From contig NZ_CP122537.1 of NCBI RefSeq assembly GCF_029853695.1, forward strand, positions 2,873,501 through 2,937,500: a stretch of 64,000 nt of DNA, written 5' to 3'. A model generated the notes under the pieces. The model was not told the DNA's origin. It saw only the letters and a program-made list of their open reading frames with translations, and made no database searches. The stretch is from Jannaschia sp. GRR-S6-38. Its GTDB lineage: Bacteria > Pseudomonadota > Alphaproteobacteria > Rhodobacterales > Rhodobacteraceae. Below, one piece after another: positions 18,195 through 27,438 of this stretch. A program made the position numbers and the translations under genes. Position 1 is the first letter of the stretch. Every line of letters starts with the position of its first letter.

Positions 18195-19467
18195 GTCCGG
18201 TTCCTCCGCCACCTCGTCGGGCCCCACGCGGCGCAGCCTGTCGCGCCGCTGGCTGCCGCGCAGCTTCTACGCCCGCGCGGCGCTGATCCTCATCGTCCCG
18301 ATCGTGACGCTGAACCTAGCGGTCGCGGTGATGTTCCTGCAACGCCATTACGAGGACGTCACCGTCCAGATGACGACCAACATGGCGCGTGAGATCGCGC
18401 TGGTGCGCGACCGCGCGGATCTGGCCGTCCCCCTGGGCATCTCGCTGACCGCGCCGCCGGCGGAAAGCCGGATCCGGATCTGGGACCTCTCGGCGCGGGC
18501 GATGCGCGAGCGGCTGCAGCAGATCTTCCCCGATCTCGTCGCCGTGGACACGGTGGCCATGCGCAAGACGGTCGCGCTGGGCTTCGCCGACGGGACCGGA
18601 ATGCGGTTCGCGCGCTCGAACGTCTCGGCCTCGAACCCGCACCAGCTTCTCGTCCTGATGGCGGGCGTGGCGCTTCTGATGACGCTGATCAGCTTCCTGT
18701 TCATGCGCGGCCAGATCCGCCCGATCCGCCGGCTGGCGCGCGCAGCGGAGGCGTTCGGACGCGGTCAGCCCGCCGAATACTGGCCCTCGGGCGCGACCGA
18801 GGTGCGGGCGGCGGGCACCGCCTTCCTGGCGATGCGGGCGCGGATCGAACGGCATATCGAGCAGCGGACGCTGCTTCTGTCGGGCGTCAGCCATGACCTG
18901 CGCACGCCGCTCACGCGGATGAAGCTGGAACTGTCGATGATGGAGGGCGAGGAGGCCGCCGCCCTGGCCCGCGACGTCGAGGCGATGGAGCGGATCATCG
19001 ACACCTTCCTCGATTTCGCGCGCGACGAGGCGACCGAGACGCGCGCGGCCGCCGATGCGCTCGCGGTCGTGCGCGAGGCGGTCGAGATGGCCGCCCCGGG
19101 CCGCGGGGTTCCGGTCGAGGGCCGATCGCTGGAGGTCCCGCTCTATCGCGAGGGGCTCAAACGCGCGGTCGCCAATCTCGTCAACAACGCGCTCAGCTAC
19201 GGCGAGCGGGCGCGGGTGCGGGTCAGCGGCAGCGACGCGGCGCTGGTCATCGCGGTGGAGGATGACGGCCCCGGCATCCCGGAGGCCGAGCGCGCCGATG
19301 CGGTGCGGCCCTTCGCCCGCCTGGACGGCGCGCGCAGCAACACGCGGGGCAATGTCGGGCTAGGCCTCAGCATCGTGCGTGACGTGGCGCGCGCGCATGG
19401 CGGGACCCTGCGGCTGGGCCAGTCCGAGATGGGCGGGCTGAAGGCCGAGATCGTGATCCCGCGCTAG
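18193..19467 (+). CDS. EnvZ-like sensor histidine kinase
   Basis: A 424-residue membrane histidine kinase. Helices at about 28-50 and 160-181 flank a periplasmic sensor of about 110 residues; a HAMP segment follows, then the H-box LSGVSHDLRTPLTRMKLE (His 234), N-box NLVNNALSYGE, DDGPGIPEAER and GLGLSIVRDVARAHGG. The architecture is that of EnvZ, which senses envelope or osmotic state and phosphorylates OmpR. No response regulator lies beside it in the window. The ATG at 18193 shares bases with the opposite gene's ATG; the ribosome site is weak, so the true start could be slightly downstream. Confidence 0.93.
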   Translation: MSGSSATSSGPTRRSLSRRWLPRSFYARAALILIVPIVTLNLAVAVMFLQRHYEDVTVQMTTNMAREIALVRDRADLAVPLGISLTAPPAESRIRIWDLSARAMRERLQQIFPDLVAVDTVAMRKTVALGFADGTGMRFARSNVSASNPHQLLVLMAGVALLMTLISFLFMRGQIRPIRRLARAAEAFGRGQPAEYWPSGATEVRAAGTAFLAMRARIERHIEQRTLLLSGVSHDLRTPLTRMKLELSMMEGEEAAALARDVEAMERIIDTFLDFARDEATETRAAADALAVVREAVEMAAPGRGVPVEGRSLEVPLYREGLKRAVANLVNNALSYGERARVRVSGSDAALVIAVEDDGPGIPEAERADAVRPFARLDGARSNTRGNVGLGLSIVRDVARAHGGTLRLGQSEMGGLKAEIVIPR

Positions 19468-19473
19468 GGGCGA

Positions 19474-19550
19474 TGGTAGGCCCGGCAGGACTCGAACCTG
19501 CAACCAAAGCGTTATGAGCGCTCTGCTCTAACCAATTGAGCTACAGGCCC
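19474..19550 (-). tRNA. tRNA with CAT anticodon (elongator Met or Ile2)
   Basis: On the minus strand it begins GGGCCTGTAGCTCAATTGG, has anticodon loop CTCATAA (CAT), T-arm AGGTTCGAGTCCT and ends CCA. It lacks initiator features (the first pair is G-C, not C-A). CAT is shared by elongator tRNA-Met and the lysidine-modified tRNA-Ile2; the GCG-CTCATAA-CGC arm resembles Ile2, but I cannot decide from sequence alone. Confidence 0.9.
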
Positions 19551-19559
19551 CCGCCGCCA

Positions 19560-19587
19560 GCGGTACCAGACGGGCCCCGCCGGTCAA
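19560..19587 (-). promoter_or_regulatory. Candidate promoter of the CAT tRNA
   Basis: On the minus strand TTGACC (19587-19582) and TACCGC (19565-19560) are 16 bases apart, ending 10 bases before the tRNA. The -35 is good, the -10 weak. Confidence 0.4.
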
Positions 19588-19636
19588 GACCGGGTGGGCC
19601 GCATGCGCCGCGTCACGCGACGGCGCGCGCGGGCGA

Positions 19637-19665
19637 TTGTCGCGCCGTGGCCCGCCTGCTAGGTC
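19637..19665 (+). promoter_or_regulatory. Candidate promoter of purMN
   Basis: TTGTCG (19637-19642) and TAGGTC (19660-19665) are 17 bases apart, 25 bases before the purM start. Confidence 0.5.
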
Positions 19666-19689
19666 GCGCAGAAGCCACGGGGGAGCGTC

Positions 19690-20739
19690 ATGAGCGACGA
19701 GAAGACCGGCCTGACCTACGCCCAAGCGGGCGTGGATATCGACGCGGGCAACGCGCTGGTGGACCGCATCAAGCCCGCCGCCCGCGCGACGGAACGACCG
19801 GGCACGATGGCGGGCCTCGGCGGGTTCGGCGCGCTGTTCGATCTGAAGGCCGCGGGCTTCGCGGATCCCGTTCTGGTCGCGGCCACAGATGGCGTGGGCA
19901 CCAAGCTGCGGCTGGCCATCGATACGGGGCAGGTCGACGGCGTGGGCATCGATCTGGTCGCGATGTGCGTCAACGACCTCGTCTGCCAAGGCGCGGAGCC
20001 GTTGTTCTTCCTCGACTATTTCGCCACCGGCAAGCTGGAGACCGAGGACGCCGCACGGGTGATCGAGGGCATCGCCGCGGGCTGCACCGCGTCCGGCTGC
20101 GCGCTGATCGGCGGCGAGACGGCGGAGATGCCGGGCATGTACGCGAAGGGCGATTTCGACCTTGCGGGCTTCGCGGTGGGCGCGATGGAACGGGGCGCGG
20201 CGCTTCCGGATGGCGTCGCCGAGGGCGACGTGCTGCTGGGCCTCGCCTCGGACGGCGTGCATTCCAACGGCTTCAGCCTGGTGCGGCGCGTGGCCGAACA
20301 TGCGGGGCTCGGCTGGCAGGACCCGGCGCCCTTCGTCGACGGCGCGCTGGGCGCGGCGCTGCTCGCGCCCACGCGGCTCTACGTGCGGCCGGTGCTGGAC
20401 GCGATCCGGGCGGGCGGCGTGCACGCGCTGGCGCATATCACCGGCGGCGGCCTGACCGAGAACCTGCCCCGCGTGCTGCCCGACGGTCTGGGCGCGACGA
20501 TCGCGCTCGGCAGCTGGACGCCCGATCCCGTCTTCGGCTGGCTGGCGAGCGCGGGCGGCGTGGCGACCTCCGAGATGCTCAAGACCTTCAATTGCGGGAT
20601 CGGCATGGTCGTGATCTGTGCCGCGGAGCGCGCCGACGCACTGGCGGCGGGGCTGGCGCAGGCGGGCGAGCGCGTGTCGCGCATCGGCACCGTCACGGCG
20701 GGCGCGGGCGTGCGCTACGAGGGCGAGCTGCGCTGGTGA
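19690..20739 (+). CDS. purM: Phosphoribosylformylglycinamidine cyclo-ligase (AIR synthetase)
   Basis: A 349-residue enzyme of purine synthesis closing the imidazole ring to form AIR with ATP. Signatures are [49 protein letters not shown] and [13 protein letters not shown]. The ATG follows GGGGGAGCGTC. purN starts at GTG inside the purM stop (GTGA), so the two are coupled. Confidence 0.98.
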   Translation: MSDEKTGLTYAQAGVDIDAGNALVDRIKPAARATERPGTMAGLGGFGALFDLKAAGFADPVLVAATDGVGTKLRLAIDTGQVDGVGIDLVAMCVNDLVCQGAEPLFFLDYFATGKLETEDAARVIEGIAAGCTASGCALIGGETAEMPGMYAKGDFDLAGFAVGAMERGAALPDGVAEGDVLLGLASDGVHSNGFSLVRRVAEHAGLGWQDPAPFVDGALGAALLAPTRLYVRPVLDAIRAGGVHALAHITGGGLTENLPRVLPDGLGATIALGSWTPDPVFGWLASAGGVATSEMLKTFNCGIGMVVICAAERADALAAGLAQAGERVSRIGTVTAGAGVRYEGELRW

Positions 20740-21341
20740 AACGCGTGGCCATCCTGATCTCGGGCGGCGGCTCGAACATGCTGCGGCTTGTCGAGTGCAT
20801 GACCGGCGATCACCCCGCGCGTCCCGTGCTGGTCGCGTCCAACGACCCGGGTGCGGCGGGGTTGGCGCGGGCCGCCGCGCTGGGGATCCCGACTGCCGCC
20901 GTGGATCATCGCGGCTTCGCCGATCGGGCCGGGTTCGAGGCGGCGCTGCAGGAAAAGCTCGAAGCCGCCGCCCCCGATATCCTAGCGCTCGCGGGGTTCA
21001 TGCGCGTCCTGACCGCGCCCTTCGTCGCGCGCTGGCAGGGCCGTATGCTGAACATCCATCCCTCGCTCCTGCCGAAATACCGCGGCCTCGACACCCATGC
21101 CCGCGCGCTGGCGGCGGGCGACCGGGAGGCCGGCTGCACCGTCCACGAGGTGACCGCCGCGCTGGATGACGGGCCGATCCTCGGCCAAGCCCGCGTCCCC
21201 GTCCGGCCGGACGACACGCCCGAGCGCCTGGCCGCGCGCGTGCTGCAGCAGGAGCATCGCCTCTACCCGGCGGTCCTGCGCCGCTTCGCCTCGGGCGACC
21301 GGACCCGCATCGACCTTCCCCCGCCCGACGGAATGACCTAG
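20736..21341 (+). CDS. purN: Phosphoribosylglycinamide formyltransferase
   Basis: A 201-residue folate-dependent enzyme formylating GAR in purine synthesis. Motifs are [11 protein letters not shown] at the N-terminus and [16 protein letters not shown] followed by [18 protein letters not shown], which carries the catalytic Asn and His; the later [11 protein letters not shown] supplies the aspartate. The GTG start overlaps the purM stop as GTGA, which decides the start. Confidence 0.97.
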   Translation: MKRVAILISGGGSNMLRLVECMTGDHPARPVLVASNDPGAAGLARAAALGIPTAAVDHRGFADRAGFEAALQEKLEAAAPDILALAGFMRVLTAPFVARWQGRMLNIHPSLLPKYRGLDTHARALAAGDREAGCTVHEVTAALDDGPILGQARVPVRPDDTPERLAARVLQQEHRLYPAVLRRFASGDRTRIDLPPPDGMT

Positions 21342-21362
21342 ACCGGGCCAAAGCCGAAAAGG

Positions 21363-22544
21363 GTGGACACCATTCCCGACTCCCAGATCACGACGCTGAC
21401 CGATACCGCCGCGCTGGCTGCCTTCTGCGAAATCGCTGCCCGTGCGCCCTACGTGACCGTCGATACCGAATTCCTGCGCGAACGGACCTATTATTCGAAG
21501 CTCTGCCTCGTCCAGCTGGCCTTTCCCGGCGATGGCGAGACGGATGCCGTGCTGGTCGATCCGCTGGCCGAAGGGCTCGATCTCGGGCCGCTCTACGATC
21601 TCTTCCGCGACCCGGGCGTGGTGAAGGTCTTCCACGCCGCCCGCCAGGATCTCGAGATCTTCGCCATCGAGGGCGACACGATCCCCGCGCCGCTTTTCGA
21701 CACGCAGGTGGCCGCGATGGTCTGCGGCTTCGGCGAGCAGGTGGGCTACGAGACGCTGGTCCGGAAGGTCGCCAAGGGCCAGGTCGACAAGTCCTCGCGC
21801 TTCACCGACTGGTCGCGCCGGCCGCTTTCGGACGCGCAGAAGAAATATGCGCTGGCCGACGTGACGCATCTGCGCGTGATCTACGAACATCTCGCCACCG
21901 AGCTGGAGCGGACCGACCGCACCGCCTGGGTCGAGGAGGAGATGGACGTGCTGCGCGATCCGGCGACCTACCGGACCGAGCCGCGCGAGGCCTACAAGCG
22001 GCTGAAGACCCGAAATCCCAGCCCGCGCTACCTGGCGATCGCGCGCGAACTGGCCGCCTTCCGCGAGGAATACGCGCAGGCCCACAACATCCCGCGCACG
22101 CGCGTCTTCAAGGACGATGCCCTGCTGGAGCTGACCGCGATGAAGCCCCGGGATATCGGCGAGCTGGGCAAGGCCCGGCTGCTTCTGCGGGAGGCGCGGA
22201 AGGGGTCGATCGCCGAGGGGATCCTGCACGCGGTCGCGCAGGGGCTGGAGGTTCCGAAAGAACGCCTGCCCGAGCCGCCGCGCCAGAAGGCGCGCGACCA
22301 GATCAATGGCGCGCTGGCCGACCTGTTACGAGTGTTGCTGAAGGCCAAGGCCGAGCGGGCGGGCGTCGCCCAGAAACTGATCGCGACGGCCTCCGATCTC
22401 GACGACATCGCGTCGGGCACGCGCGAGGGCGACTGGCGCAGCGGCTGGCGGGGCGAGGTGTTCGGCCGCGACGCGCTGCGGCTCTGCGAGGGGGAGATCG
22501 CGCTGGCCTGCCAGGGCCACGACGTGAAGATCGTCGAGCTCTAG
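21363..22544 (+). CDS. rnd: Ribonuclease D
   Basis: A 393-residue 3'-5' exoribonuclease of tRNA processing (DEDDy class). The exonuclease acidic residues are in VTVDTEFLRERTYY (DxE), FHAARQDLEIF and YALADVTHLRVIYEH. An HRDC helical RNA-binding domain follows (about residues 205-290). The start is GTG at 21363, directly after GAAAAGG. It lies 21 bases after purN and is convergent with the SH3 gene across only 7 bases. Confidence 0.96.
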   Translation: MDTIPDSQITTLTDTAALAAFCEIAARAPYVTVDTEFLRERTYYSKLCLVQLAFPGDGETDAVLVDPLAEGLDLGPLYDLFRDPGVVKVFHAARQDLEIFAIEGDTIPAPLFDTQVAAMVCGFGEQVGYETLVRKVAKGQVDKSSRFTDWSRRPLSDAQKKYALADVTHLRVIYEHLATELERTDRTAWVEEEMDVLRDPATYRTEPREAYKRLKTRNPSPRYLAIARELAAFREEYAQAHNIPRTRVFKDDALLELTAMKPRDIGELGKARLLLREARKGSIAEGILHAVAQGLEVPKERLPEPPRQKARDQINGALADLLRVLLKAKAERAGVAQKLIATASDLDDIASGTREGDWRSGWRGEVFGRDALRLCEGEIALACQGHDVKIVEL

Positions 22545-22551
22545 GCCGCGC

Positions 22552-23013
22552 CTAGCGCGTCAGGTAATCGCCATGCGCCCAGCCCGTGTCGCCCGAGGCA
22601 TGGCGCACGCGCAGCCAGTCGCCGCGCGTCTCCAGCGTGGCCACGCTGTCGCCGGGCTGCATGCGGCGGATGATGTCGAAACGGGTGCCGGGACCCGCGC
22701 GCAGGTTCAGGAACCCAACCCCGGTCACGTCGACGAACATCACGTCGCCCGCGGGCCGGTCCCCCTGTTCCAGCAATTCGACCGAGGCCCAGCCTTCCTC
22801 GCCCGAAGGAAGGCGCACGCGGGCCCATCGGCCGAGCTCCTCCAACACGGCGACGCGCTGGCCCACGGGCATGCGGAGGAGGACCGCGTGCATCGTGCCC
22901 GGCCCGGCGCGCAGGTTCAGATAGCCCGCGTCGCTGGGCTTCACGTAGAGCGTCTGCGCCGCGGCCAGGGCCGGCAGGAGCGTCAGTACGAGAGCGAGGG
23001 CGATACGGCGCAT
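22552..23013 (-). CDS. Exported protein with two bacterial SH3 domains
   Basis: A 153-residue periplasmic protein: signal peptide (MRRIALALVLTLLPALAAAQ), then two SH3b repeats, each with GYLNLRAGPGT / GFLNLRAGPGT and a WARVRLPSGEEGWA / WLRVRHASGDTGWA segment. SH3b domains bind peptidoglycan peptides or act as protein ligands. No catalytic domain is attached. It is 14 bases downstream of nothing on its strand except the ABC operon end; it may be transcribed separately. Confidence 0.9.
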   Translation of the reverse strand: MRRIALALVLTLLPALAAAQTLYVKPSDAGYLNLRAGPGTMHAVLLRMPVGQRVAVLEELGRWARVRLPSGEEGWASVELLEQGDRPAGDVMFVDVTGVGFLNLRAGPGTRFDIIRRMQPGDSVATLETRGDWLRVRHASGDTGWAHGDYLTR

Positions 23014-23026
23014 GGGGACCTTTCGT

Positions 23027-24100
23027 CTAGCGGAAGAGGGTGACCGCGCCGGGGGACCAGGCGACGCGGGCCCGCGCGCCGATCTCCAGCACGGGACGGC
23101 CGAACACGTTGCGCATCGAGATGCGCACCGGGCGATCCGCCCCGTCCAGCGTCACGTCGTAATAGGTCATGTCGCCGTAATAGACGACCTCGGCAATGGC
23201 GCCCTCGGCCACGCGGCCGTCATGCGACTGCCCGTCGAAGAGCAGCGTCGCCGTCTCGGGGCGGAAACCCGCGACCGGGTCGCCATGCGTCGTGGCCTGC
23301 GATTGCAGCTCCGACAGCGCCATCCGGCCCAGCCCCGCGACCTCGACCGTGTCGCCATTGGCCCGGGCGGGCAGGAAGTTCATCACGCCGATGAACTCGG
23401 CCACGCGGCGGTCGATGGGCCGGCGATAGAGCGCTTCCGCCTCGGCCAGCTGCGCGATCTCGCCCTCGAACATGACGGCGATGCGGTCCGACATGACCAG
23501 CGCCTCTTCCTGGTCATGGGTGACGAGGATGAAGGTGATGCCGACATGGCGCTGCAGGCGGATCAGCTCGACCTGCATCTGCTCGCGCATCTTCTTGTCG
23601 AGGGCGCTGAGCGGCTCGTCCAGCAGGAGGACCTTGGGCCGGAGGATCAGCGCGCGGGCCAGCGCCACGCGCTGCCGCTGTCCGCCCGACAGCGCATGCG
23701 CCGCGCGCGCGCCATAGCCGTCGAGCCCGACCATGTCGAGCGCATCCTCGACCAGCGTCTCGCGCGCCTCGTTGTTCAGATCGGACCGCTTCCGCAACCC
23801 GAAGGCCACGTTCTGCGCCACGCTCAGATGCGGGAAGATGGCGTAGGACTGAAACACCATGTTGGTCGGGCGCTTGTTGGGCGAAAGGCGCGTCATGTCG
23901 CTGCCGCCGATGGCCACCGTGCCCTCGGTCACGTCCTCGAAGCCGGCAATGACCCGCAGCAGCGTGGTCTTGCCGCAGCCCGACGGCCCCAGCAGCGAGA
24001 AGAACTCCCCGCGCCCGATATCGAGATCGATGCCGCGCAGCGCGTGGTAGTCGCCATAGTGCTTCTGGATGCCGCGCAGGCGGATCAGGGGATCTGTCAC
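23027..24100 (-). CDS. potA: Spermidine/putrescine-type ABC transporter ATPase
   Basis: A 357-residue ATPase energising a polyamine-type (POPT) importer. Walker A GPSGCGKTT, Q-loop VFQSYAIFPHL, signature LSGGQRQRVALARAL and Walker B VLLLDEPLSALDKKM are in order, followed by a C-terminal TOBE-like regulatory domain (about 270-357). The start is GTG at 24100, overlapping the permease stop as GTGA. It is the last of three coupled genes; no solute-binding protein gene accompanies them here. Polyamine specificity is by family only. Confidence 0.93.
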   Translation of the reverse strand: MTDPLIRLRGIQKHYGDYHALRGIDLDIGRGEFFSLLGPSGCGKTTLLRVIAGFEDVTEGTVAIGGSDMTRLSPNKRPTNMVFQSYAIFPHLSVAQNVAFGLRKRSDLNNEARETLVEDALDMVGLDGYGARAAHALSGGQRQRVALARALILRPKVLLLDEPLSALDKKMREQMQVELIRLQRHVGITFILVTHDQEEALVMSDRIAVMFEGEIAQLAEAEALYRRPIDRRVAEFIGVMNFLPARANGDTVEVAGLGRMALSELQSQATTHGDPVAGFRPETATLLFDGQSHDGRVAEGAIAEVVYYGDMTYYDVTLDGADRPVRISMRNVFGRPVLEIGARARVAWSPGAVTLFR

Positions 24101-24894
24101 AGGAACCCTCCGCTGTCCTTGACGCCCGCCCGGGCGAGACCGCGGCGGCGGTTCCACTCGGCCAGCGTCAGGATCAGGATCGAGATGATGACCAGGATCG
24201 TGCCCAGCGCCATCACCACCGGGATTTGCCGCGGAAAGCGCAGCAGCGACCAGATGTAGACGGGCAGGGTGGGCTCGGACCCGGTCAGGAAGAAGGCGAT
24301 GATGAACTCGTCGAGCGAAATGGTGAAGCTGATCAGCAGGGCCGCGACGATGCCGGGCATCACCAGCGGCAGGGTGATCAGGCGGAAGGTCTCGAAGCGC
24401 GAGCATCCGAGGTCCACGGCCGCCTCCTCCAGCGCCGGGTCGAGCGCCTGGAAGCTGGCGTTCAGGATCGCGATGGCGAAGGGCGTGCAGATCAGCACAT
24501 GCGCCGCCACGACCGTCCAGAGCGACAGGTCCCAGCCGAAGAAGCGGACCGCGACCACCAGGAGCGACGTCGCCACGATGATCTCGGGCAGGACGAGCGG
24601 GAGCATGATCAGCCCCAGCGCCGGTGTCTTGCCGGGGAAGCGGTAGCGCACATTCGCCCGCGCCGCCGCCAGCCCCAGCAGCACCGCGAGAGCCGCGGCG
24701 ACGGCCGCCACCCAGAGCGAGTTGAAGAGCGCGTTGTGCAGCTCGGCATTGGTGCGAAGCTCGGCGAACCAGCGCAGCGTGAAGCCGTCCAGCGGGAAGG
24801 CGATGACCGTGCCGTCGTTGAAGGCGAAGAGCGGCAGGAGCAGGATCGGCGCGTAGAGGAACGCGAGGAAGCCGTAGACATAGGCCCGCAGCAT
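24097..24894 (-). CDS. potC: ABC transporter permease (PotC-like)
   Basis: A 265-residue inner-membrane permease with about six helices. The cytoplasmic EAA loop that docks to the ATPase is EEAAVDLGCSRFETFRLITL. It begins at the base where the PotB-like permease ends (1-base overlap) and ends in a GTGA overlap with the ATPase gene, so the three are made together. Confidence 0.93.
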   Translation of the reverse strand: MLRAYVYGFLAFLYAPILLLPLFAFNDGTVIAFPLDGFTLRWFAELRTNAELHNALFNSLWVAAVAAALAVLLGLAAARANVRYRFPGKTPALGLIMLPLVLPEIIVATSLLVVAVRFFGWDLSLWTVVAAHVLICTPFAIAILNASFQALDPALEEAAVDLGCSRFETFRLITLPLVMPGIVAALLISFTISLDEFIIAFFLTGSEPTLPVYIWSLLRFPRQIPVVMALGTILVIISILILTLAEWNRRRGLARAGVKDSGGFL

Positions 24895-25751
24895 CAGGCG
24901 CGGCCCCCGGCCAGCCGCCGCGCCAGCCAGACCGTAGCCAGCGCGATCAGGGTCACCAGCGCCATCGCGATCACCGCCAGCGTGGCGCCCATCGGCGCGT
25001 TGTTGAGGCCCAGGAACTGCGTCTGGATCATGTTGGCGATCATCAGCCCGCCCGGCCCGCCCACCTGCGCGGGCGTGACGTAGTCGCCCACGGTCGGGAT
25101 GAAGACGATCAGCAGCGCCGCGACCACGCCGGGCGCGGCCAGCGGCAGGGTCACGCGGAAGAAGGTGGTGATCGCCGTCTCGCCCAGATCGCGCGAGGCC
25201 TCGAGCAGGGAGCGGTCGATCTTTTCCAGCGCGACGAAGATCGGCAGGATCGCGAAGGGTGCGAAGGCGTGGCTGAGCGTGATGATCACGGCATTGGCGT
25301 TGTAGAGGATGAAGGTCAGCGGCTCGTCGATCAGCCCGAGGCCGGTCAGCGAGGAATTGAGCACGCCGTTATAACCGAGGATCACCTTCCACAGGAAGAT
25401 CCGCAGAAGGTAGCTGGTCCAGAACGGGATGGTGATCAGGAACAGCCAGAGCGATTTGGCGTCGGGCCGGACGTGGAAGCTGACGAAATAGGCGACCGGA
25501 AAGGCCAGGATCACTGTGATCAGCGTCACCGCGCCGCTGATCCAGAGCGAGCGGAACATGATCGTGCGATAGATCGGATCGACCAGCGCCTCGCGGTAAT
25601 TGCTCAGCGTCAGCGTGCGGTCGATGGTCAGGTAGTCCTGCGTCCAGAAGCTGAAGAGCAGGATCGCGGCCAGCGGCCCGGCCAGAAGCGCGATCGCGTA
25701 GAGGAAGGGCGGCGCGATCAGCGTCAGCCCGCGTTTCGTGTCCTGATCCAA
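24894..25751 (-). CDS. potB: ABC transporter permease (PotB-like)
   Basis: A 285-residue inner-membrane permease with about six helices; the EAA loop is LEASRDLGETAITTFFRVTL. It starts with MDQDTKRGLTLIAPPF, the usual PotB-type beginning, and is first in the minus-strand trio. Any solute-binding protein for this importer must be encoded elsewhere, since upstream is an unrelated small gene. Confidence 0.93.
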   Translation of the reverse strand: MDQDTKRGLTLIAPPFLYAIALLAGPLAAILLFSFWTQDYLTIDRTLTLSNYREALVDPIYRTIMFRSLWISGAVTLITVILAFPVAYFVSFHVRPDAKSLWLFLITIPFWTSYLLRIFLWKVILGYNGVLNSSLTGLGLIDEPLTFILYNANAVIITLSHAFAPFAILPIFVALEKIDRSLLEASRDLGETAITTFFRVTLPLAAPGVVAALLIVFIPTVGDYVTPAQVGGPGGLMIANMIQTQFLGLNNAPMGATLAVIAMALVTLIALATVWLARRLAGGRA

Positions 25752-25820
25752 AGGGCGCCCCCGGCGAAGTTCGGGCCACGAAAGACCAAAGCCGCGGGGC
25801 TTGCAAGCGCCGCCCGCGCG

Positions 25821-26132
25821 TCACGGGTCGCGTCGGGCCGAAAGGGTGGGGCCGAGGGCGCGCGCGGGTCGCCGCGGCGCATCCATCCGCTCCAGCCGTT
25901 CGAGGATGGCCTGCACCGTGGCGGCCGTGCGCAGCTGGATCAGCGCCGCCAGGCTGAGCGCCACGACCAGCAACCCGCCGACCGCCAGCCCGCCGCCGGT
26001 GCCCATCAGCACCGGGTCGGCGGCGAAGCGGAAGAGCCCGCGCCAAGCGATCCAGCCGCCGAAAAACAGGACGCCCCAGCCGCAGCAGGCGACGAGGAAG
26101 AGGACGAGGCGTGTGAAGAGGGTTCCGCGCAT
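25821..26132 (-). CDS. Small two-helix membrane protein, hypothetical
   Basis: A 103-residue protein read from the ATG at 26132 (MRGTLFTRLVLFLVACCGW). Two hydrophobic segments (about 8-28 and 45-66) are followed by a positively charged helical tail with AAATVQAILERLERMD. The ribosome site is poor, and the frame is open further upstream, so the start is uncertain. I recognise no family. Confidence 0.5.
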   Translation of the reverse strand: MRGTLFTRLVLFLVACCGWGVLFFGGWIAWRGLFRFAADPVLMGTGGGLAVGGLLVVALSLAALIQLRTAATVQAILERLERMDAPRRPARALGPTLSARRDP

Positions 26133-26297
26133 GGGGGGAGGGCAGCGGAAACCGGGCGCCGGGGCAAGCACGGCGTCGCCCGCGGCGCGATCTCGGCGGA
26201 TGGCGCCCGTTTCGGGCATGTCCGGATCCCGCCGCCCGGCGCGCACGGGGGATGTCTTCGCGGCCCCGGGCCCGGATAGCGACTGCCCGAAACGAGA

Positions 26298-26325
26298 AAG
26301 GCCCGCGCGGGGTGCGCGGGCCTTT
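26298..26325 (-). terminator. Terminator of rplM-rpsI
   Basis: AAGGCCCGCGC (26298-26308) pairs with GCGCGGGCCTT (26314-26324) in an 11-bp stem, 22 bases after the rpsI stop. Short pyrimidine tails (CTTTCT on minus, TTTCC on plus) flank it. Confidence 0.8.
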
Positions 26326-26346
26326 CCGAAACCAAGCCTCCAGCGA

Positions 26347-26847
26347 TCAGCGCTTGGAGAACTGGAAGCTCTTGCGGGCCTTGGCGCGGCCATACTTCTT
26401 GCGCTCAACCACGCGGCTGTCGCGGGTCAGGAAGCCGGCGGCCTTCAGCGCGCCGCGAAGCTCGGGCTCGTAGAGCTGCAGCGCCTTGGACACACCGTGC
26501 TTCACGGCGCCCGCCTGTCCCGACAGGCCGCCGCCCTTGACGGTGGCCATGACGTCGAACTGGCCTTCGCGGTCGGTGATCTCGAAGGGCTGCTTCAGGA
26601 TCATCTGCAGCACGGGGCGGGCGAAGTAATCGTTGATATCCTTGCCGTTGACCGTGACCTTGCCGGAGCCCGGCTTGATCCAGACGCGGGCGACCGCGTC
26701 CTTGCGCTTGCCGGTCGCGTAGGAGCGGCCCAGCTCGTCGCGGACGGGTTCGCGCGGGATGGCGGTGTCGACGAGGACCTCGCCTTCGGCGGCGGAGGTG
26801 TCGACGGCGCCCTTGAGGTCTTCGAGGGAGTTCAGTTGCTCGGCCAT
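26347..26847 (-). CDS. rpsI: 30S ribosomal protein S9
   Basis: A 166-residue small-subunit protein; the C-terminal 130 residues are canonical S9 ([49 protein letters not shown], with the basic tail that reaches the P-site tRNA). About 35 extra acidic N-terminal residues are seen in alphaproteobacterial S9. The ATG at 26847 lies 2 bases after the rplM stop. Confidence 0.98.
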   Translation of the reverse strand: MAEQLNSLEDLKGAVDTSAAEGEVLVDTAIPREPVRDELGRSYATGKRKDAVARVWIKPGSGKVTVNGKDINDYFARPVLQMILKQPFEITDREGQFDVMATVKGGGLSGQAGAVKHGVSKALQLYEPELRGALKAAGFLTRDSRVVERKKYGRAKARKSFQFSKR

Positions 26848-26849
26848 GA

Positions 26850-27311
26850 TCAAGCGCTCCGGGTGTTCTTGGGGTTCATCGCGCGGACGTCCAGCACCTC
26901 GGGCGACTGCGCCTCGTGCGGATGGTCGGCGGCGGCGTAGACGCGAAGGTTGGTCATCAGCTGGCGCGACAGCTTGTTGCCGGGCAGCATGCGCTTAACG
27001 GCCTGCATCACGACGCGCTCGGGGTGCTTGCCCTCGAGGATCTGCTGCGTGGTGCGCGACTTGATGCCGCCGGGATGGCCGGTGTGCCAGTAGTTCGGCT
27101 TGAAGCGCTTCTGGCCGGTGATCTGCACCTTGTCGGCGTTGATGACGATCACGTTGTCGCCCATGTCCATGGACGGCGTGAAGGTGGGCTTGTGCTTGCC
27201 GCGCAGGCGCGTGGCGATGATCGAGGCGAGGCGGCCCAGAACGATGCCTTCGGCGTCGATCAGGATCCACTTCTTTTCGATCTGGTCGGGGGTCATGGTG
27301 AAGGTTTTCAT
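26850..27311 (-). CDS. rplM: 50S ribosomal protein L13
   Basis: A 153-residue large-subunit protein, an early assembly component. Signatures are [37 protein letters not shown] and [19 protein letters not shown]. It is the first gene of the standard rplM-rpsI pair and has a good promoter 55-82 bases upstream. Confidence 0.98.
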   Translation of the reverse strand: MKTFTMTPDQIEKKWILIDAEGIVLGRLASIIATRLRGKHKPTFTPSMDMGDNVIVINADKVQITGQKRFKPNYWHTGHPGGIKSRTTQQILEGKHPERVVMQAVKRMLPGNKLSRQLMTNLRVYAAADHPHEAQSPEVLDVRAMNPKNTRSA

Positions 27312-27365
27312 GCCTTGCCCTATCGAATGTGAATGACGGTGGGGCAGGCGCCCCGGATCGAGCGG

Positions 27366-27393
27366 CTTATATAGGCTGCCGCGGCGGGGTCAA
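27366..27393 (-). promoter_or_regulatory. Promoter of rplM-rpsI
   Basis: On the minus strand TTGACC (27393-27388) and TATAAG (27371-27366) are 16 bases apart; this is among the closest to consensus in the window. Confidence 0.7.
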
Positions 27394-27438
27394 TGGCACG
27401 CAGCCGCAGGTTTCGATTGTAAATCAGTGGTTTGCATT

